Below are positions 31,561 through 43,551 of a DNA stretch of 64,000 nucleotides, in pieces. The notes under the pieces are model-generated. The model saw only the letters and a program-made list of their open reading frames with translations, was not told where the DNA came from and made no database searches. Position 1 is the first letter of the stretch. Each line of letters opens with the position of its first letter. The translations under genes and the position numbers were made by a program. The DNA comes from Profundibacterium mesophilum KAUST100406-0324 (GTDB taxonomy: Bacteria > Pseudomonadota > Alphaproteobacteria > Rhodobacterales > Rhodobacteraceae), in assembly GCF_009835145.1 (NCBI RefSeq), contig NZ_APKE01000001.1:105156-169155 (forward strand), in the 5' to 3' direction.

Positions 31561-32736
31561 TCAGAGCGGCGGTGCCATCAGGCTCGGTTTGGGCAGCGCC
31601 CCGAGGCAGAGCCGCGCGTGGCTCTGGATCGCGAAACGGTCGGTCATGCCGGCGATGTAGTCCGCGACGATCCGGGCAAGGGCCAGCTCGCCATCGGCCT
31701 CGGCCACGTCCTTGCGCCACTGCTTGGGAAGCAGGGACGGGTCGGCCATGAAGAGCGGGAAAAGGTCGTGCACCACGCGCGTCACCTCACCGCGCATCTC
31801 GACCACCGACGGCGCGCGGTACATCCGCGTGAAGAGAAAGCGGCGGATCACCTGCAGGTCGCGCCAGAGCGGCTCCGAAAAACGCACCACCGGCCGCCCG
31901 GCCATCCGGACTTCCTCGGCGCTGTTCGCGCCCAGTGCCTTGAGCGCGCCACGCGCCTGCTCGATCACGTCCTCGACCAGCAATCCGAAGAACCGGCGCA
32001 ACGCCTCGTGACGGCGGCGATAGTAGTTCAGATCGGGATAACGCGCATCGACCTCGTTGAAGCATTCCTTCAGGAGCGGCATCTCCGCCAGCTCGTCGGT
32101 CGAGAACAGCTCGGCGCGAAGCCCGTCATGCAGATCGTGATTGTTGTAGGCGATGTCATCGGCCAGCGCGGCCACCTGTGCCTCGGCACTGGCATGGGTG
32201 TGCAGTTCGAGGTCATGGCACGCATTGTAATCGGCGAGCGCGTAGGGCACCGGCCCGGTCACCGGACCGTTATGCTTGGCGATGCCCTCGAGCGTGTCCC
32301 AGGTCAGGTTCAGCCCGTCGAACTCGGCGTAATGGCGTTCCAGCGAGGTGACGATGCGGATCGCCTGCGCGTTGTGATCGAACCCGCCATAGGGCGCCAT
32401 CAGTTCCTGAAGCGCGTCCTCCCCGGTATGGCCGAAAGGCGGATGGCCCAGATCATGGGCAAGCGCCACGGCCTCGGTCAGCTCGGCATTGAGCCCCAGC
32501 ACCCCGGAAATCGTGCGCGCCACCTGCGCCACCTCGATCGAATGGGTCAGGCGGGTGCGGAAATAGTCGCCCTCGTGCTCGATGAAGACCTGCGTCTTGT
32601 GCTTGAGCCGCCGGAAGGCGCTGGCATGGATGATCCGGTCGCGGTCGCGCTGGAAGCAGGAGCGGAAGGCGCTCTCCTCCTCGGGATGGCGCCGGCCCCG
32701 GCTCTGTTCGGGTCGCATGGCATAGGGTGCGTGCAT
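31561..32736 (-). CDS. Deoxyguanosinetriphosphate triphosphohydrolase-like protein
   Basis: 391-residue HD-domain phosphohydrolase of the dGTPase-like family (cleaves dNTPs to nucleoside and triphosphate). Metal ligands: His65 (RLTHSIEV), His94-Asp95 (LAHDLGHPPFGHTGEDAL) and an Asp in ALADDIAYNNHDL. The opening includes RSCFQRDRDRIIHASAFRRL. Start ATG 32736 preferred, with AGGCGG upstream; the in-frame ATG at 32793 would overlap the divergent erpA promoter. Convergent with the GH13 gene; only a weak 5-bp hairpin (31520-31536) separates them. Confidence 0.9.
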   Translation of the reverse strand: MHAPYAMRPEQSRGRRHPEEESAFRSCFQRDRDRIIHASAFRRLKHKTQVFIEHEGDYFRTRLTHSIEVAQVARTISGVLGLNAELTEAVALAHDLGHPPFGHTGEDALQELMAPYGGFDHNAQAIRIVTSLERHYAEFDGLNLTWDTLEGIAKHNGPVTGPVPYALADYNACHDLELHTHASAEAQVAALADDIAYNNHDLHDGLRAELFSTDELAEMPLLKECFNEVDARYPDLNYYRRRHEALRRFFGLLVEDVIEQARGALKALGANSAEEVRMAGRPVVRFSEPLWRDLQVIRRFLFTRMYRAPSVVEMRGEVTRVVHDLFPLFMADPSLLPKQWRKDVAEADGELALARIVADYIAGMTDRFAIQSHARLCLGALPKPSLMAPPL

Positions 32737-32750
32737 GGTGCCGCCTGCTG

Positions 32751-32779
32751 TTGTCGTTCCGCCTGCCACTCCATATATT
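32751..32779 (+). promoter_or_regulatory. Candidate erpA promoter
   Basis: TTGTCG (32751-32756), 17-bp spacer, TATATT (32774-32779). It lies between the divergent dGTPase-like gene and erpA. Confidence 0.55.
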
Positions 32780-32813
32780 GAACGAAGCGTCATTTGCCAT
32801 GCGGATTGCCAAT

Positions 32814-33143
32814 ATGGAACTCAACCTTCCACCCAAAGTAACGGACCGCGCCTTCGAGCGACTGGCCGAGATCAATTCCGGCACCGAGGGCCAGGCCCTC
32901 AGGGTCGCGGTCGAGGGCGGGGGATGCTCGGGTTTTCAATACGAGATCAAGCTCGATGCGCCCGCCGAAGACGACCTCGTTCTGGAGAAAAACGGGCAGA
33001 AAGTGCTGGTCGACAGCGTCTCTCTTCCCTTCCTCGCCAATGCCGTCATCGACTTCACCGAAGAGCTGATCGGTGCCCGCTTCACGATCGAGAACCCGAA
33101 CGCCACCTCGTCCTGCGGTTGCGGCACGTCCTTCTCGATGTGA
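32814..33143 (+). CDS. erpA: Iron-sulfur insertion protein, HesB/IscA type
   Basis: 109-residue A-type carrier that donates Fe-S clusters to apoproteins. The three conserved cysteines are present: GGGCSGFQYE and SSCGCGTSFSM at the C-terminus. MELNLPPKVTDRAFERLAEI is a usual opening for this family in Rhodobacteraceae, hence ATG 32814; the in-frame ATG 32799 adds five residues and cannot be excluded. ErpA versus IscA cannot be separated by motif alone. No isc/suf genes are nearby. Confidence 0.87.
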   Translation: MELNLPPKVTDRAFERLAEINSGTEGQALRVAVEGGGCSGFQYEIKLDAPAEDDLVLEKNGQKVLVDSVSLPFLANAVIDFTEELIGARFTIENPNATSSCGCGTSFSM

Positions 33144-33219
33144 TGACGACATCGCGCCCCGCGCGGGCATGCGCCGCTTCGCCTCGCGCGGCGGCATCGA
33201 TACCGAGCGCGGGGCGCCG

Positions 33220-35403
33220 ATGAGCAAGACCGAAGACGAAAGCGGCACGAATGCGCAAGAGCGCGGCGACGGGTCTTCTCAAAGCAGTGTCGCGGCGGGG
33301 CGTGCCTTCGGCAAGGCGGTGCTGCGCGACGCGCGGCGGGGGGCGGCGCTGGGTGCAGGGGCCCTGCAGCGGGGCGGAAGGCTCCTTTGGTCCCGTCTCG
33401 CGGCGAAAACCACGAAAAGCGAAAGACGTGCGTCCCCGGCGCGATCCCCTGCCCCGCGCGGCCCGGAGAGCGGCGCGCCCGCATCACCGCCATTCGGGCG
33501 CCGGCGCCTTCGCCGCCTCATGGGCGCGGCGCTCCTGTCGCTGCCGGTCATCATCGCCCTCTCAGCCGCCATGGCGCATATCCTGCTCCCGAACCTCGAG
33601 GAGATGGGGGCGCGCGCCGAGGACAGGCAGGTTTTCGAGGATGCGCATGGCGCCCCCCTGATCATCCGCGGCGCCGTTCCGTCGGCCTATGCCCCGCTCG
33701 ACACCTTTCCACGGCACCTGGTCGATGCGGTGATCGCGATCGAGGACCGGCGCTTCTTTCAGCATGGCGGGATCGATATCGAGGCGATCGCCCGTGCGTT
33801 GCTGCGCAACATCCGCTCGGGCGGCATCGCGGAAGGCGGCAGCACGCTGACGCAGCAGCTCGTGAAGATCAGTTATCTCGCCCCCGAGCGCAGCCTCTCG
33901 CGCAAGCTTCACGAGGCGATCCTGACCCGGCAGCTCGAACGCCGCGACAGCAAGGAGCAGATCCTCGAGGCTTACCTCAACTCGGTCTATCTCGGCTCGG
34001 GCGCGACGGGGGTCCCGGCGGCGGCGCGGATCTATTTCGACAGTGCCCCCGAGGACGTCACCCTTGCCCAATCGGCGGCCCTCGCCGCCATGATCCAGGC
34101 GCCCAGCGTGGTCAATCCCCTGGCCGATCTCGAAGCGTTGCGCGCGCGCGGCGCGCTCGTGCTGGACGCGATGGAGGCACAGGGGCGCATCGATGCGGAC
34201 GAAGCGGGGCAGGCCCGCGACGAGATGGCCGCGCTGGTGCCACGCCCCCCGGCCATTCGCTACGGCACCTGGTTCTCGGACTGGATCACCCGGAGCGCCG
34301 AAACCCTTGCCCCCGCGCCGCGCGGCGTGAGCCTCCTGCGCACCACGCTCGAGCCGGACCTGCAGGTGGCCGCCGAGCGCATCATCGAGCAGCATCTCGC
34401 CGCCGCGGGGAGCGGGGCGCAGGCCGCGCTGGTCGCGCTGCGCCCCGACGGTGCCGTGGCGGCGATGGTCGGCGGGCGCGACTACGGCGAGAGCCAGTTC
34501 AACCGTGCCGTCGACGCTCTGCGGCAGCCCGGCTCCACCTTCAAGACGATCGTCTATCTCGCCGCGCTCGCCGAAGGGTTCGAACCGGGCGACCGCATCC
34601 TGGACCGGCAGCTCGACATCGACGGCTACACGCCCGTGAATTTCGACGGCCGCTACCGCGGCGAGGTCACGATGCTCGACGCGTTTGCCGCCTCGCTGAA
34701 CGCGGCGACGGTGAACATGGCGATGACCGTCGGACTGGACCGTATCGCGCAGACCGCCCGGACCCTCGGAATCGACACGGAGCTGCGACAGACGCCGGCC
34801 CTTGCGCTCGGCGCCTCGGAGATACCGCTGATCGAGATGACCGAGGCCTATGGCGCGATCGCGACGGGGCGCATCCCGTTCGAGGCCTTCGGGATCCGCT
34901 CCGCATCCGGAATGGCCGGGCAGGATCGCATTGCGCTCAATCCCGTTCCCGGCGCCTCCGGGCCGCAGATCGACAGGATCATGGCCGCACGCCAGGACAT
35001 GGCCACCCTCCTGCGCCGGGTGATCGACGACGGGACGGGACGCCGCGCGGCCCTGACCCAGCCTGCGGCCGGCAAGACCGGCACGACGCAGGAAAGCCGC
35101 GATGCGCTTTTCATCGGCTGGAGCGGCGATCTGATCACCGGCGTCTGGATCGGCAATGACGACAACACGCCCATGGACGGCGTGACGGGCGGAGGCCTGC
35201 CGGCGCAGATCTGGTCCGAGTTCATGATCGTCGGACTGAACCTTGCCGATGCGACGACAGTGGGGGGCGCAAAGAGCCTCGAGACCACCCCCGCCCCGGC
35301 GCAATGCAACGTCACCGCCTGCCGGCGCGCCTATCGCTCCTTCGATGTGTCGGATTGCACGTTCCAACCCTATAGCGGCCCGCGCAAGCTGTGCACCAGA
35401 TGA
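33220..35403 (+). CDS. Class A penicillin-binding protein
   Basis: Bifunctional peptidoglycan synthase, 727 residues. A disordered basic N-terminus (1-95), one transmembrane helix (101-123, MGAALLSLPVIIALSAAMAH), a GT51 glycosyltransferase domain with catalytic Glu175 in AIEDRRFFQHGG, and a transpeptidase domain with nucleophile Ser439 (SxxK as STFK), SLN, and Lys619 in KTGTT. The C-terminus has four cysteines in the last 35 residues, likely disulfide-bonded outside. Start ATG 33220. This is a second class A PBP beside mrcA at 51103; it resembles the PBP1C/2D-like short forms. Confidence 0.9.
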   Translation: MSKTEDESGTNAQERGDGSSQSSVAAGRAFGKAVLRDARRGAALGAGALQRGGRLLWSRLAAKTTKSERRASPARSPAPRGPESGAPASPPFGRRRLRRLMGAALLSLPVIIALSAAMAHILLPNLEEMGARAEDRQVFEDAHGAPLIIRGAVPSAYAPLDTFPRHLVDAVIAIEDRRFFQHGGIDIEAIARALLRNIRSGGIAEGGSTLTQQLVKISYLAPERSLSRKLHEAILTRQLERRDSKEQILEAYLNSVYLGSGATGVPAAARIYFDSAPEDVTLAQSAALAAMIQAPSVVNPLADLEALRARGALVLDAMEAQGRIDADEAGQARDEMAALVPRPPAIRYGTWFSDWITRSAETLAPAPRGVSLLRTTLEPDLQVAAERIIEQHLAAAGSGAQAALVALRPDGAVAAMVGGRDYGESQFNRAVDALRQPGSTFKTIVYLAALAEGFEPGDRILDRQLDIDGYTPVNFDGRYRGEVTMLDAFAASLNAATVNMAMTVGLDRIAQTARTLGIDTELRQTPALALGASEIPLIEMTEAYGAIATGRIPFEAFGIRSASGMAGQDRIALNPVPGASGPQIDRIMAARQDMATLLRRVIDDGTGRRAALTQPAAGKTGTTQESRDALFIGWSGDLITGVWIGNDDNTPMDGVTGGGLPAQIWSEFMIVGLNLADATTVGGAKSLETTPAPAQCNVTACRRAYRSFDVSDCTFQPYSGPRKLCTR

Positions 35404-35422
35404 TCAGATCACCGGAGGATCC

Positions 35423-36202
35423 ATGAAGATCGCGACGTTCAACATCAACGGCGTCAAGGCGCGGATCGACACCCTGTCGGCATGGCTCGAGGCGAGCAAG
35501 CCCGACGTCGCGATGCTGCAGGAGATCAAGTCCGTGGACGAGGGATTCCCCCGCGCCCATTTCGAGGACATGGGATACACCGTCGAGACGCATGGGCAGA
35601 AGGGGTTCAACGGGGTGGCATTCCTGTCGCGCCTGCCCCTCGAGGATGTGACGCGCGGCCTGCCGGGAGATGACGACGACCCTCAGGCCCGATGGATCGA
35701 GGCCACGGTGATCGGAACGCGCGCGATCCGGTTGTGCAACCTCTACCTGCCGAACGGCAATCCTGCGCCGGGTCCCAAATACGACTACAAGCTTGCCTGG
35801 ATGGAGCGCCTCGCCGTGCGGGCCCGCGCGCTTCTGGACGCGCAGGAGCCGGCTCTTATGGCAGGCGACTACAACATCATCCCGATGGACGAGGATGCCG
35901 CCCGTCCCGAGGTCTGGCGCGAGGATGCGCTGGCGCGCCCCGAAAGCCGCGATGCCTTCCGCCGGATCCTCAATCTCGGCTTTACCGAGGCCTTCCGCGC
36001 GAGGGTCCAGGGGCCAGGACATTACAGCTTCTGGGATTACCAGGCCGGGGCCTGGGACCGTAATCACGGGATCAGGATCGATCACGTTCTCATGACCCCC
36101 GACTGTGCCGACCTCCTCGTCGAATGCTGGATCGAGGCGGAGCAGCGCGGCCGTGACAAGCCGTCGGACCACGTCCCCGTCTGGGTCGAACTGGACGCCT
36201 GA
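35423..36202 (+). CDS. xthA: Exodeoxyribonuclease III
   Basis: AP endonuclease/3' exonuclease of base excision repair. 259 residues, exonuclease-endonuclease-phosphatase fold. Metal ligand Glu34 (MLQEIKSV), LPNGNPAPGPKYDYKLAWM, AGDYNIIPMD, and the C-terminal IDHVLMTPD and SDHVPVWVEL. ATG 35423 follows a GGAGGA site. It begins 20 bp after the PBP gene, so it may be co-transcribed. Confidence 0.94.
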   Translation: MKIATFNINGVKARIDTLSAWLEASKPDVAMLQEIKSVDEGFPRAHFEDMGYTVETHGQKGFNGVAFLSRLPLEDVTRGLPGDDDDPQARWIEATVIGTRAIRLCNLYLPNGNPAPGPKYDYKLAWMERLAVRARALLDAQEPALMAGDYNIIPMDEDAARPEVWREDALARPESRDAFRRILNLGFTEAFRARVQGPGHYSFWDYQAGAWDRNHGIRIDHVLMTPDCADLLVECWIEAEQRGRDKPSDHVPVWVELDA

Positions 36203-36296
36203 AAGCAGGGTATCTCCGATCCCGACTGGAGGCCCGGGGGGAACCGGAGCGGACACCGCCGGGTTCCAGACAGGCCAAGCTCCCGGAGGATGCGTC

Positions 36297-37163
36297 ATGA
36301 AACCAAGTCTTGCCCTCGCCCTCGTGGCGGCATCCCTGTCATTGACCGCCATTCCAGCGGCAGCCAAGGAGCACAAGGAAAAGAAGGGCGGCAAGGCGAA
36401 GATCGAGATCGCATGCCCTGCCTTGCTGCAGCGCGAGGGCCTTTGCGACAAGGGAAAGATCAAGATCAAGCATAAGAAGGCCAAGGATCACGACGACGGC
36501 ACGATCGCCGTCGAGATCAAGGGGCTTCAGGGTGGCAAGCGGACCATCCTGCTCGATCCGCAAATTCCGGCAGCCCGTCCTGCGGAAACGGCGGCACGGG
36601 CGGCCCCCGCTCCCGCGCCGGCCGCTCCGGCCATTCCCGCATCGAGCATCGCGCCCCGTGTCAGCCCCTTCCCGCGTCCGGCCCCGCCGGGACTTGCCAT
36701 GACAACACGCGGCAACGCCCCGATCGAGATCGATCCGCGGCGCACCGTAATTTCGACCGACGAGCGGACCGATCCGGCAGCTGCAAGCCGGCGGTCGCAG
36801 ACCATCACCGCGATCGAGACCATGCCGCGCCGGATCATGCTCGACACCGAGGCGCCCGAGATGATCGCCGCGCCCGGAACGCAGACGCGCTCCACCACGA
36901 CAATCGCGGGCGGTGCGAAGACGGTGCGCCCCCAGCTGCAATCGGTCAGCCTCGATGACGGACAGCGCATCACCCGCGGCGAACGCCTCGATGGGGCGGT
37001 GCGTGCGCAATATGTTGGCCTGCGGGATCCCGCGCTTTTCGGATTGCCGGCCGTGACCGCGCCCCGGAGCTACCTGCGCATCGGCGACGCGGCCGTGGTC
37101 ATCGACGACACGACCGGCGAAGTCCTGGATTTCCTGCCCCTTGGCAGCGTCACGATCAACTGA
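36297..37163 (+). CDS. Exported basic protein with RcnB-like C-terminus
   Basis: 288 residues, no firm family. Signal peptide MKPSLALALVAASLSLTAIPAAA; a Lys-rich segment 24-70 (KEHKEKKGGKAKIEI, KGKIKIKHKKAKDHDDG) holding two cysteines; an Ala/Pro-rich linker with APAPAPAAPAIPA; then a 60-residue end (YVGLRDPALFGLPAVTAP, RIGDAAVVIDDTTGEVLDFL) that recalls the RcnB-type domain of periplasmic metal-related proteins. The middle repeats IEIDPRR/TVIS-like short patterns without clear domain. Between xthA and uvrA. Function unknown. Confidence 0.7.
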   Translation: MKPSLALALVAASLSLTAIPAAAKEHKEKKGGKAKIEIACPALLQREGLCDKGKIKIKHKKAKDHDDGTIAVEIKGLQGGKRTILLDPQIPAARPAETAARAAPAPAPAAPAIPASSIAPRVSPFPRPAPPGLAMTTRGNAPIEIDPRRTVISTDERTDPAAASRRSQTITAIETMPRRIMLDTEAPEMIAAPGTQTRSTTTIAGGAKTVRPQLQSVSLDDGQRITRGERLDGAVRAQYVGLRDPALFGLPAVTAPRSYLRIGDAAVVIDDTTGEVLDFLPLGSVTIN

Positions 37164-37173
37164 GCATCGGCGC

Positions 37174-37196
37174 GGTCCCGGCGGCAGGCCGGGACC
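37174..37196. terminator. Bidirectional terminator hairpin
   Basis: Perfect 9-bp stem GGTCCCGGC/GCCGGGACC with a 5-nt loop between the convergent exported-protein gene and uvrA. No T-tract. Confidence 0.5.
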
Positions 37197-37202
37197 ATCA
37201 CC

Positions 37203-40079
<2,877 letters not shown>

Positions 40080-40144
40080 GTCCCACCTCTTCGCGAATGT
40101 GCAACAGATAGGAGCCGGCGGCGCGGAACCCAAGTGAAAAAAGA

Positions 40145-40159
40145 GAACGCACAGGGAAC
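40145..40159. promoter_or_regulatory. LexA (SOS) box upstream of uvrA
   Basis: GAAC-GCACAGG-GAAC, that is GTTC-N7-GTTC in the direction of uvrA. A possible promoter TTGGGT-17 bp-TATCTG lies between box and gene on the minus strand. Confidence 0.75.
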
Positions 40160-40313
40160 GGTTGCGGAAAACCGTAATTCCCCATCCGCTATATCACGCC
40201 ATGGGCGCGGATTTCCCCGGGGCCATGCGACGATGGCACGCAGCCGTGGGGGCGTGGCGTGGCACTGCGGGCCCGCGACCGGGCGCCGATGGGGCGGCCC
40301 GGCTCGCGCGTGG

Positions 40314-40892
40314 TCACCCCTCCGATTGCAGCGCGCGCACCGTCGCGCCATAGGCGCCGGCATCGAGATACTCGCGCTCCACCGGCTTGCTCTGCCGTCC
40401 GAGCGCATCATTGCGATAGGGGAACCGTCCGAATTTGCGGATCACCTCGCGATGCGCGCGCGCGTGAAGCAGGTTGCCGGCGCCGCCATCCGGCATCCGG
40501 CTGAGCATCAGCCGCACGCAGCGATCCTGATCCACGAGATTCTCCGAGTGCATCAGCGGCAGGTAGAAGAACTGCCGCTCCGGCGCCGCGATGCGCAGGT
40601 CCCATTCCCGTCCGATCGCCGCCTTGGCCGCCCCGAGCGCGAGACCGTCGGTGGCGAAGGCCCGGCCCTCGCCGCGGAACATGTTGCGCGGGAACTGATC
40701 GGTGAGGATGATATAGGCGAGCGCGCTGCGCGGATCGGCGAGCCAATCCGTCATTCCGCCGTCCCGGGCGGCCTCCCATGCCGGTGCGAAGCGTGCGCGA
40801 ATGCTCGTGTCGAGCGCCTCATCGACGTCGTACCAGCGGTCCTGACCGACCTCGTCGATCCAGAAATCGAGGATGTCCTGCGGCGTTGTCAT
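40314..40892 (-). CDS. DUF924 family protein
   Basis: 192 residues, a mostly helical family of unknown activity (TPR-like in solved members, from memory). Motifs: PQDILDFWIDEVGQDRWYDVDE at the N-terminus, ALAYIILTDQFPRNMFRG, and QFFYLPLMHSENLVDQDRC, then HREVIRKFGRFPYRNDALGR. Start ATG 40892. It lies upstream of uvrA on the same strand, 234 bp away with uvrA's own LexA-controlled promoter between, so separate transcription is likely. Confidence 0.88.
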   Translation of the reverse strand: MTTPQDILDFWIDEVGQDRWYDVDEALDTSIRARFAPAWEAARDGGMTDWLADPRSALAYIILTDQFPRNMFRGEGRAFATDGLALGAAKAAIGREWDLRIAAPERQFFYLPLMHSENLVDQDRCVRLMLSRMPDGGAGNLLHARAHREVIRKFGRFPYRNDALGRQSKPVEREYLDAGAYGATVRALQSEG

Positions 40893-40955
40893 GGGGTGCT
40901 CTCCGACCTCTTTACACATCTCTTCAAGACGATGTTTCGCAGCATCAAGCTTCGC

Positions 40956-42242
40956 TCACAACCCGGTGGCGGTGCTTGCCCTGCCTTCCTCTTCCTCGCG
41001 ATCCTCGGCATCCTGCTCGGACACCCACTCCTGCGCGGCGCCGAGAGAGACGGCGGTCGCGCTCGGCAGGATCGACACGTAGGCCGAGCCGCTATCGGCA
41101 GTGGGCGCGGCGCGTCGCGTCATGCGCCACAGAGCATAGCCTGCCATTGCCAGCATCAGGGCACCGACGAAGAACCAGAAGCCATCGGGTCCGAACTCCT
41201 CCATCGCGATACCGGTCGCGAGCGGCCCCGTCACCGAGCCGACACCGTTGATGAAAAGGAGCCCGCCGGACGCGGCCGCCATGTCTTCCTGGTCAAGGTA
41301 ATCGGCGGTATAGGCGATGAGCAGCGCGTAGAGCGGGTTCGACAGTCCGCCCAGCAGGAAGCCGACGACGAGGAGCACCGTGTAGCTGCCGCCCAGCCAT
41401 ACACCTGCGAGGCTGGAGAGGCCGCCCAGCAGGGCCGCCGCGAAGATCAGGGGCCGCCGGTCGAAGCGGTCCGACAGGTAGCCGATGGGATATTGCAGCA
41501 GCATCCCGCCGAGGTAGATCGCCGCCATGAAGCTTGCGACCTGCGGCACGGTCATGCCGATCTGCGTGGCATAGACGGAGGCCATGCCGAATTGCGCCGA
41601 GAAGACGCCGCCCATGATGAACATGCCCACGCAGCCCAGCGGCGAGAAATTGTAGAGTTGTCGAAGGCTCATCGGCTTTGTCGTGTCGAAAGCCGGGGTC
41701 GGATTGATCGACAGGAGGATCGGCGCAAAGCTCAGCGACACGAGCACCGAGGGGATCACGAAGAGGACGAATCCCGACGGATCGCCCAGCACCAGGAGGC
41801 CCTGCGCGATCACGATGCCGCCCATCTGCACGATCATGTAGAGCGAGAGCGACTGACCCCGTGTCTCGTTGGTGGCCGCGTTGTTGAGCCAGCTTTCCGC
41901 GGTCACGTAGACGCCGGAGAAGCAAAAGCCGACCGCGATGCGCAGCAAGGCCCAGGCCCAGGGGTCGGTCAGGGTCGGGTAGAGGATCAGGATCGCGGAG
42001 ATGAACGAGCCCAGCGCGGCAAAGACCCGCACGTGGCCGACACGCCGGATCATGCTCGGCGCGAGCTGTGATCCGCCGAGAAAGCCGAGGAAATAGGCCG
42101 ACATCACGATCGACATCTCGAAGGTCGAGAAGCCCTCGAGGGCGCCGCGCACACCCAGAAGCGTGCCCTGCATGCCGTTGCCGATCATCAGGAACAACAT
42201 GCCGAGAAGCAGCGCCCATGCGCTTCCAAGAACCTGCAGCAT
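40956..42242 (-). CDS. Major facilitator superfamily transporter (YcaD-like)
   Basis: 428-residue inner-membrane permease with 12 predicted helices. Sugar/drug MFS features: MSAYFLGFLGGSQLAPSMIR after helix 2, AESWLNNAATNETRGQSLSL between helices 4-6, and GYLSDRFDRRPLIF after helix 8. The AESWLN motif recalls YcaD-type permeases. The C-terminal 40 residues are acidic and cytosolic. Start ATG 42242 preferred for its AAGGGG site; ATG 42266 would add eight residues. Substrate unknown. Confidence 0.85.
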   Translation of the reverse strand: MLQVLGSAWALLLGMLFLMIGNGMQGTLLGVRGALEGFSTFEMSIVMSAYFLGFLGGSQLAPSMIRRVGHVRVFAALGSFISAILILYPTLTDPWAWALLRIAVGFCFSGVYVTAESWLNNAATNETRGQSLSLYMIVQMGGIVIAQGLLVLGDPSGFVLFVIPSVLVSLSFAPILLSINPTPAFDTTKPMSLRQLYNFSPLGCVGMFIMGGVFSAQFGMASVYATQIGMTVPQVASFMAAIYLGGMLLQYPIGYLSDRFDRRPLIFAAALLGGLSSLAGVWLGGSYTVLLVVGFLLGGLSNPLYALLIAYTADYLDQEDMAAASGGLLFINGVGSVTGPLATGIAMEEFGPDGFWFFVGALMLAMAGYALWRMTRRAAPTADSGSAYVSILPSATAVSLGAAQEWVSEQDAEDREEEEGRASTATGL

Positions 42243-42463
42243 GATTGACCCCTTCGATTCGTCCATTGCCCGTTCGCGGCGAGCGAGACTAGAGAAACGC
42301 GCCGAGAACAAGCAATTTCGCCCCTCGCTTCGCGTCACGACCGGATTTTGCCGACATCCCCCGCCCACGGCAGGTCACGGTGCATCCACAGCCGGGAAGC
42401 GGGTACGCCCTTCGCGGCTCCGCGGAGTGCCCCCCCCCCGAACGGCCCCGAACGGCCCCGGCC

Positions 42464-43525
42464 CTAGCCCTTCGGCAGCAGCAGGGACCCGTCGCCGTAA
42501 GAGAAGAACCGGTAGCGCTCGGCGATCGCATGGGCATAGACGCGCTTGATCTCGTCCTGCCCCATCAGCGCGGAGACCAGCATCATCAGGGTCGATTTGG
42601 GCAGGTGGAAATTCGTCATGAGCCCGTCGCAGACCTTGAACTCGAAACCGGGGGTGATGAAGATGTCGGTCTCGCCGCGCCAGGGCGCGATCGCCCCGCT
42701 GTCGCGCGCCGCCGATTCCAGGAGCCGCATCGCCGTCGTGCCGACCGGGATCACCCGGCCGCCCTCGGCGCGGGTCCGTGCGATCTGCGCCGCGGCATCC
42801 GGTGTCACTTCCCCCCATTCGGCATGCATCTTGTGGGTGCTGACATCCTCGACCTTGACCGGCAGGAAGGTGCCCGCCCCGACATGCAGCGTCACATAGG
42901 TCAGCTCGACCCCGCGCCGGCGCACTGCATCCAGAAGCCCTTCATCGAAATGCAGCGAGGCGGTCGGGGCGGCGACCGCGCCGCTGCGCCGCGCCCAGAC
43001 GGTCTGGTAATCCTCGGCATCCTGCACGTCCGCCGCGCGCCTGGCGGCGATATAGGGCGGCAGCGGCATCGCACCGGCCCGGCTAAGCGCGTCGTCGAAA
43101 TCGGCACCGCGCCGGTCGAAATCGAGAAACGCGGCACCCTCCTCACGCCCGAGCACCACCGCGCTCAGGTCCTCGGAGAAGAGGATGCGCTCGCCATCGC
43201 GGATCTTGCGCAGCGGCTTGACGAGGGCGCGCCAGCTTCCATCGGCACGCGGCTCGAGCAATGTCGCCTCGATCCGCGCCGCGCCATCCTGTTGCCCGCC
43301 CTGCCCCTTGCGCAGGCGTATCCCGTTCAGGCGCGCGGGGATGACCTTCGTGTCGTTGAGCACCAGCCGGTCGCCGGGGCGCAGCCAGTCCGGGAGATCA
43401 CCCATCACCGCATCGGTGATCTCGCCGGCGCTGTCCACCAGCAAGCGCGCCGAGGAGCGCGGCCGCGCCGGCCGCGTCGCGATCAGCGTCTCGGGCAGAT
43501 CGAAATCGAAATCGCTGAGCTTCAT
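42464..43525 (-). CDS. queA: S-adenosylmethionine:tRNA ribosyltransferase-isomerase
   Basis: Makes epoxyqueuosine at tRNA position 34 using the ribosyl part of SAM. 353 residues. Family motifs: [71 protein letters not shown], and [15 protein letters not shown]. The following 220 bp (42243-42463) before the MFS gene contain a run of nine C (near 42430) and a direct repeat CGAACGGCCCC twice, and no gene. No other queuosine gene is nearby. Confidence 0.95.
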   Translation of the reverse strand: MKLSDFDFDLPETLIATRPARPRSSARLLVDSAGEITDAVMGDLPDWLRPGDRLVLNDTKVIPARLNGIRLRKGQGGQQDGAARIEATLLEPRADGSWRALVKPLRKIRDGERILFSEDLSAVVLGREEGAAFLDFDRRGADFDDALSRAGAMPLPPYIAARRAADVQDAEDYQTVWARRSGAVAAPTASLHFDEGLLDAVRRRGVELTYVTLHVGAGTFLPVKVEDVSTHKMHAEWGEVTPDAAAQIARTRAEGGRVIPVGTTAMRLLESAARDSGAIAPWRGETDIFITPGFEFKVCDGLMTNFHLPKSTLMMLVSALMGQDEIKRVYAHAIAERYRFFSYGDGSLLLPKG

Positions 43526-43551
43526 CTGTGCCTCCGCAGGGATTCGAGGCG

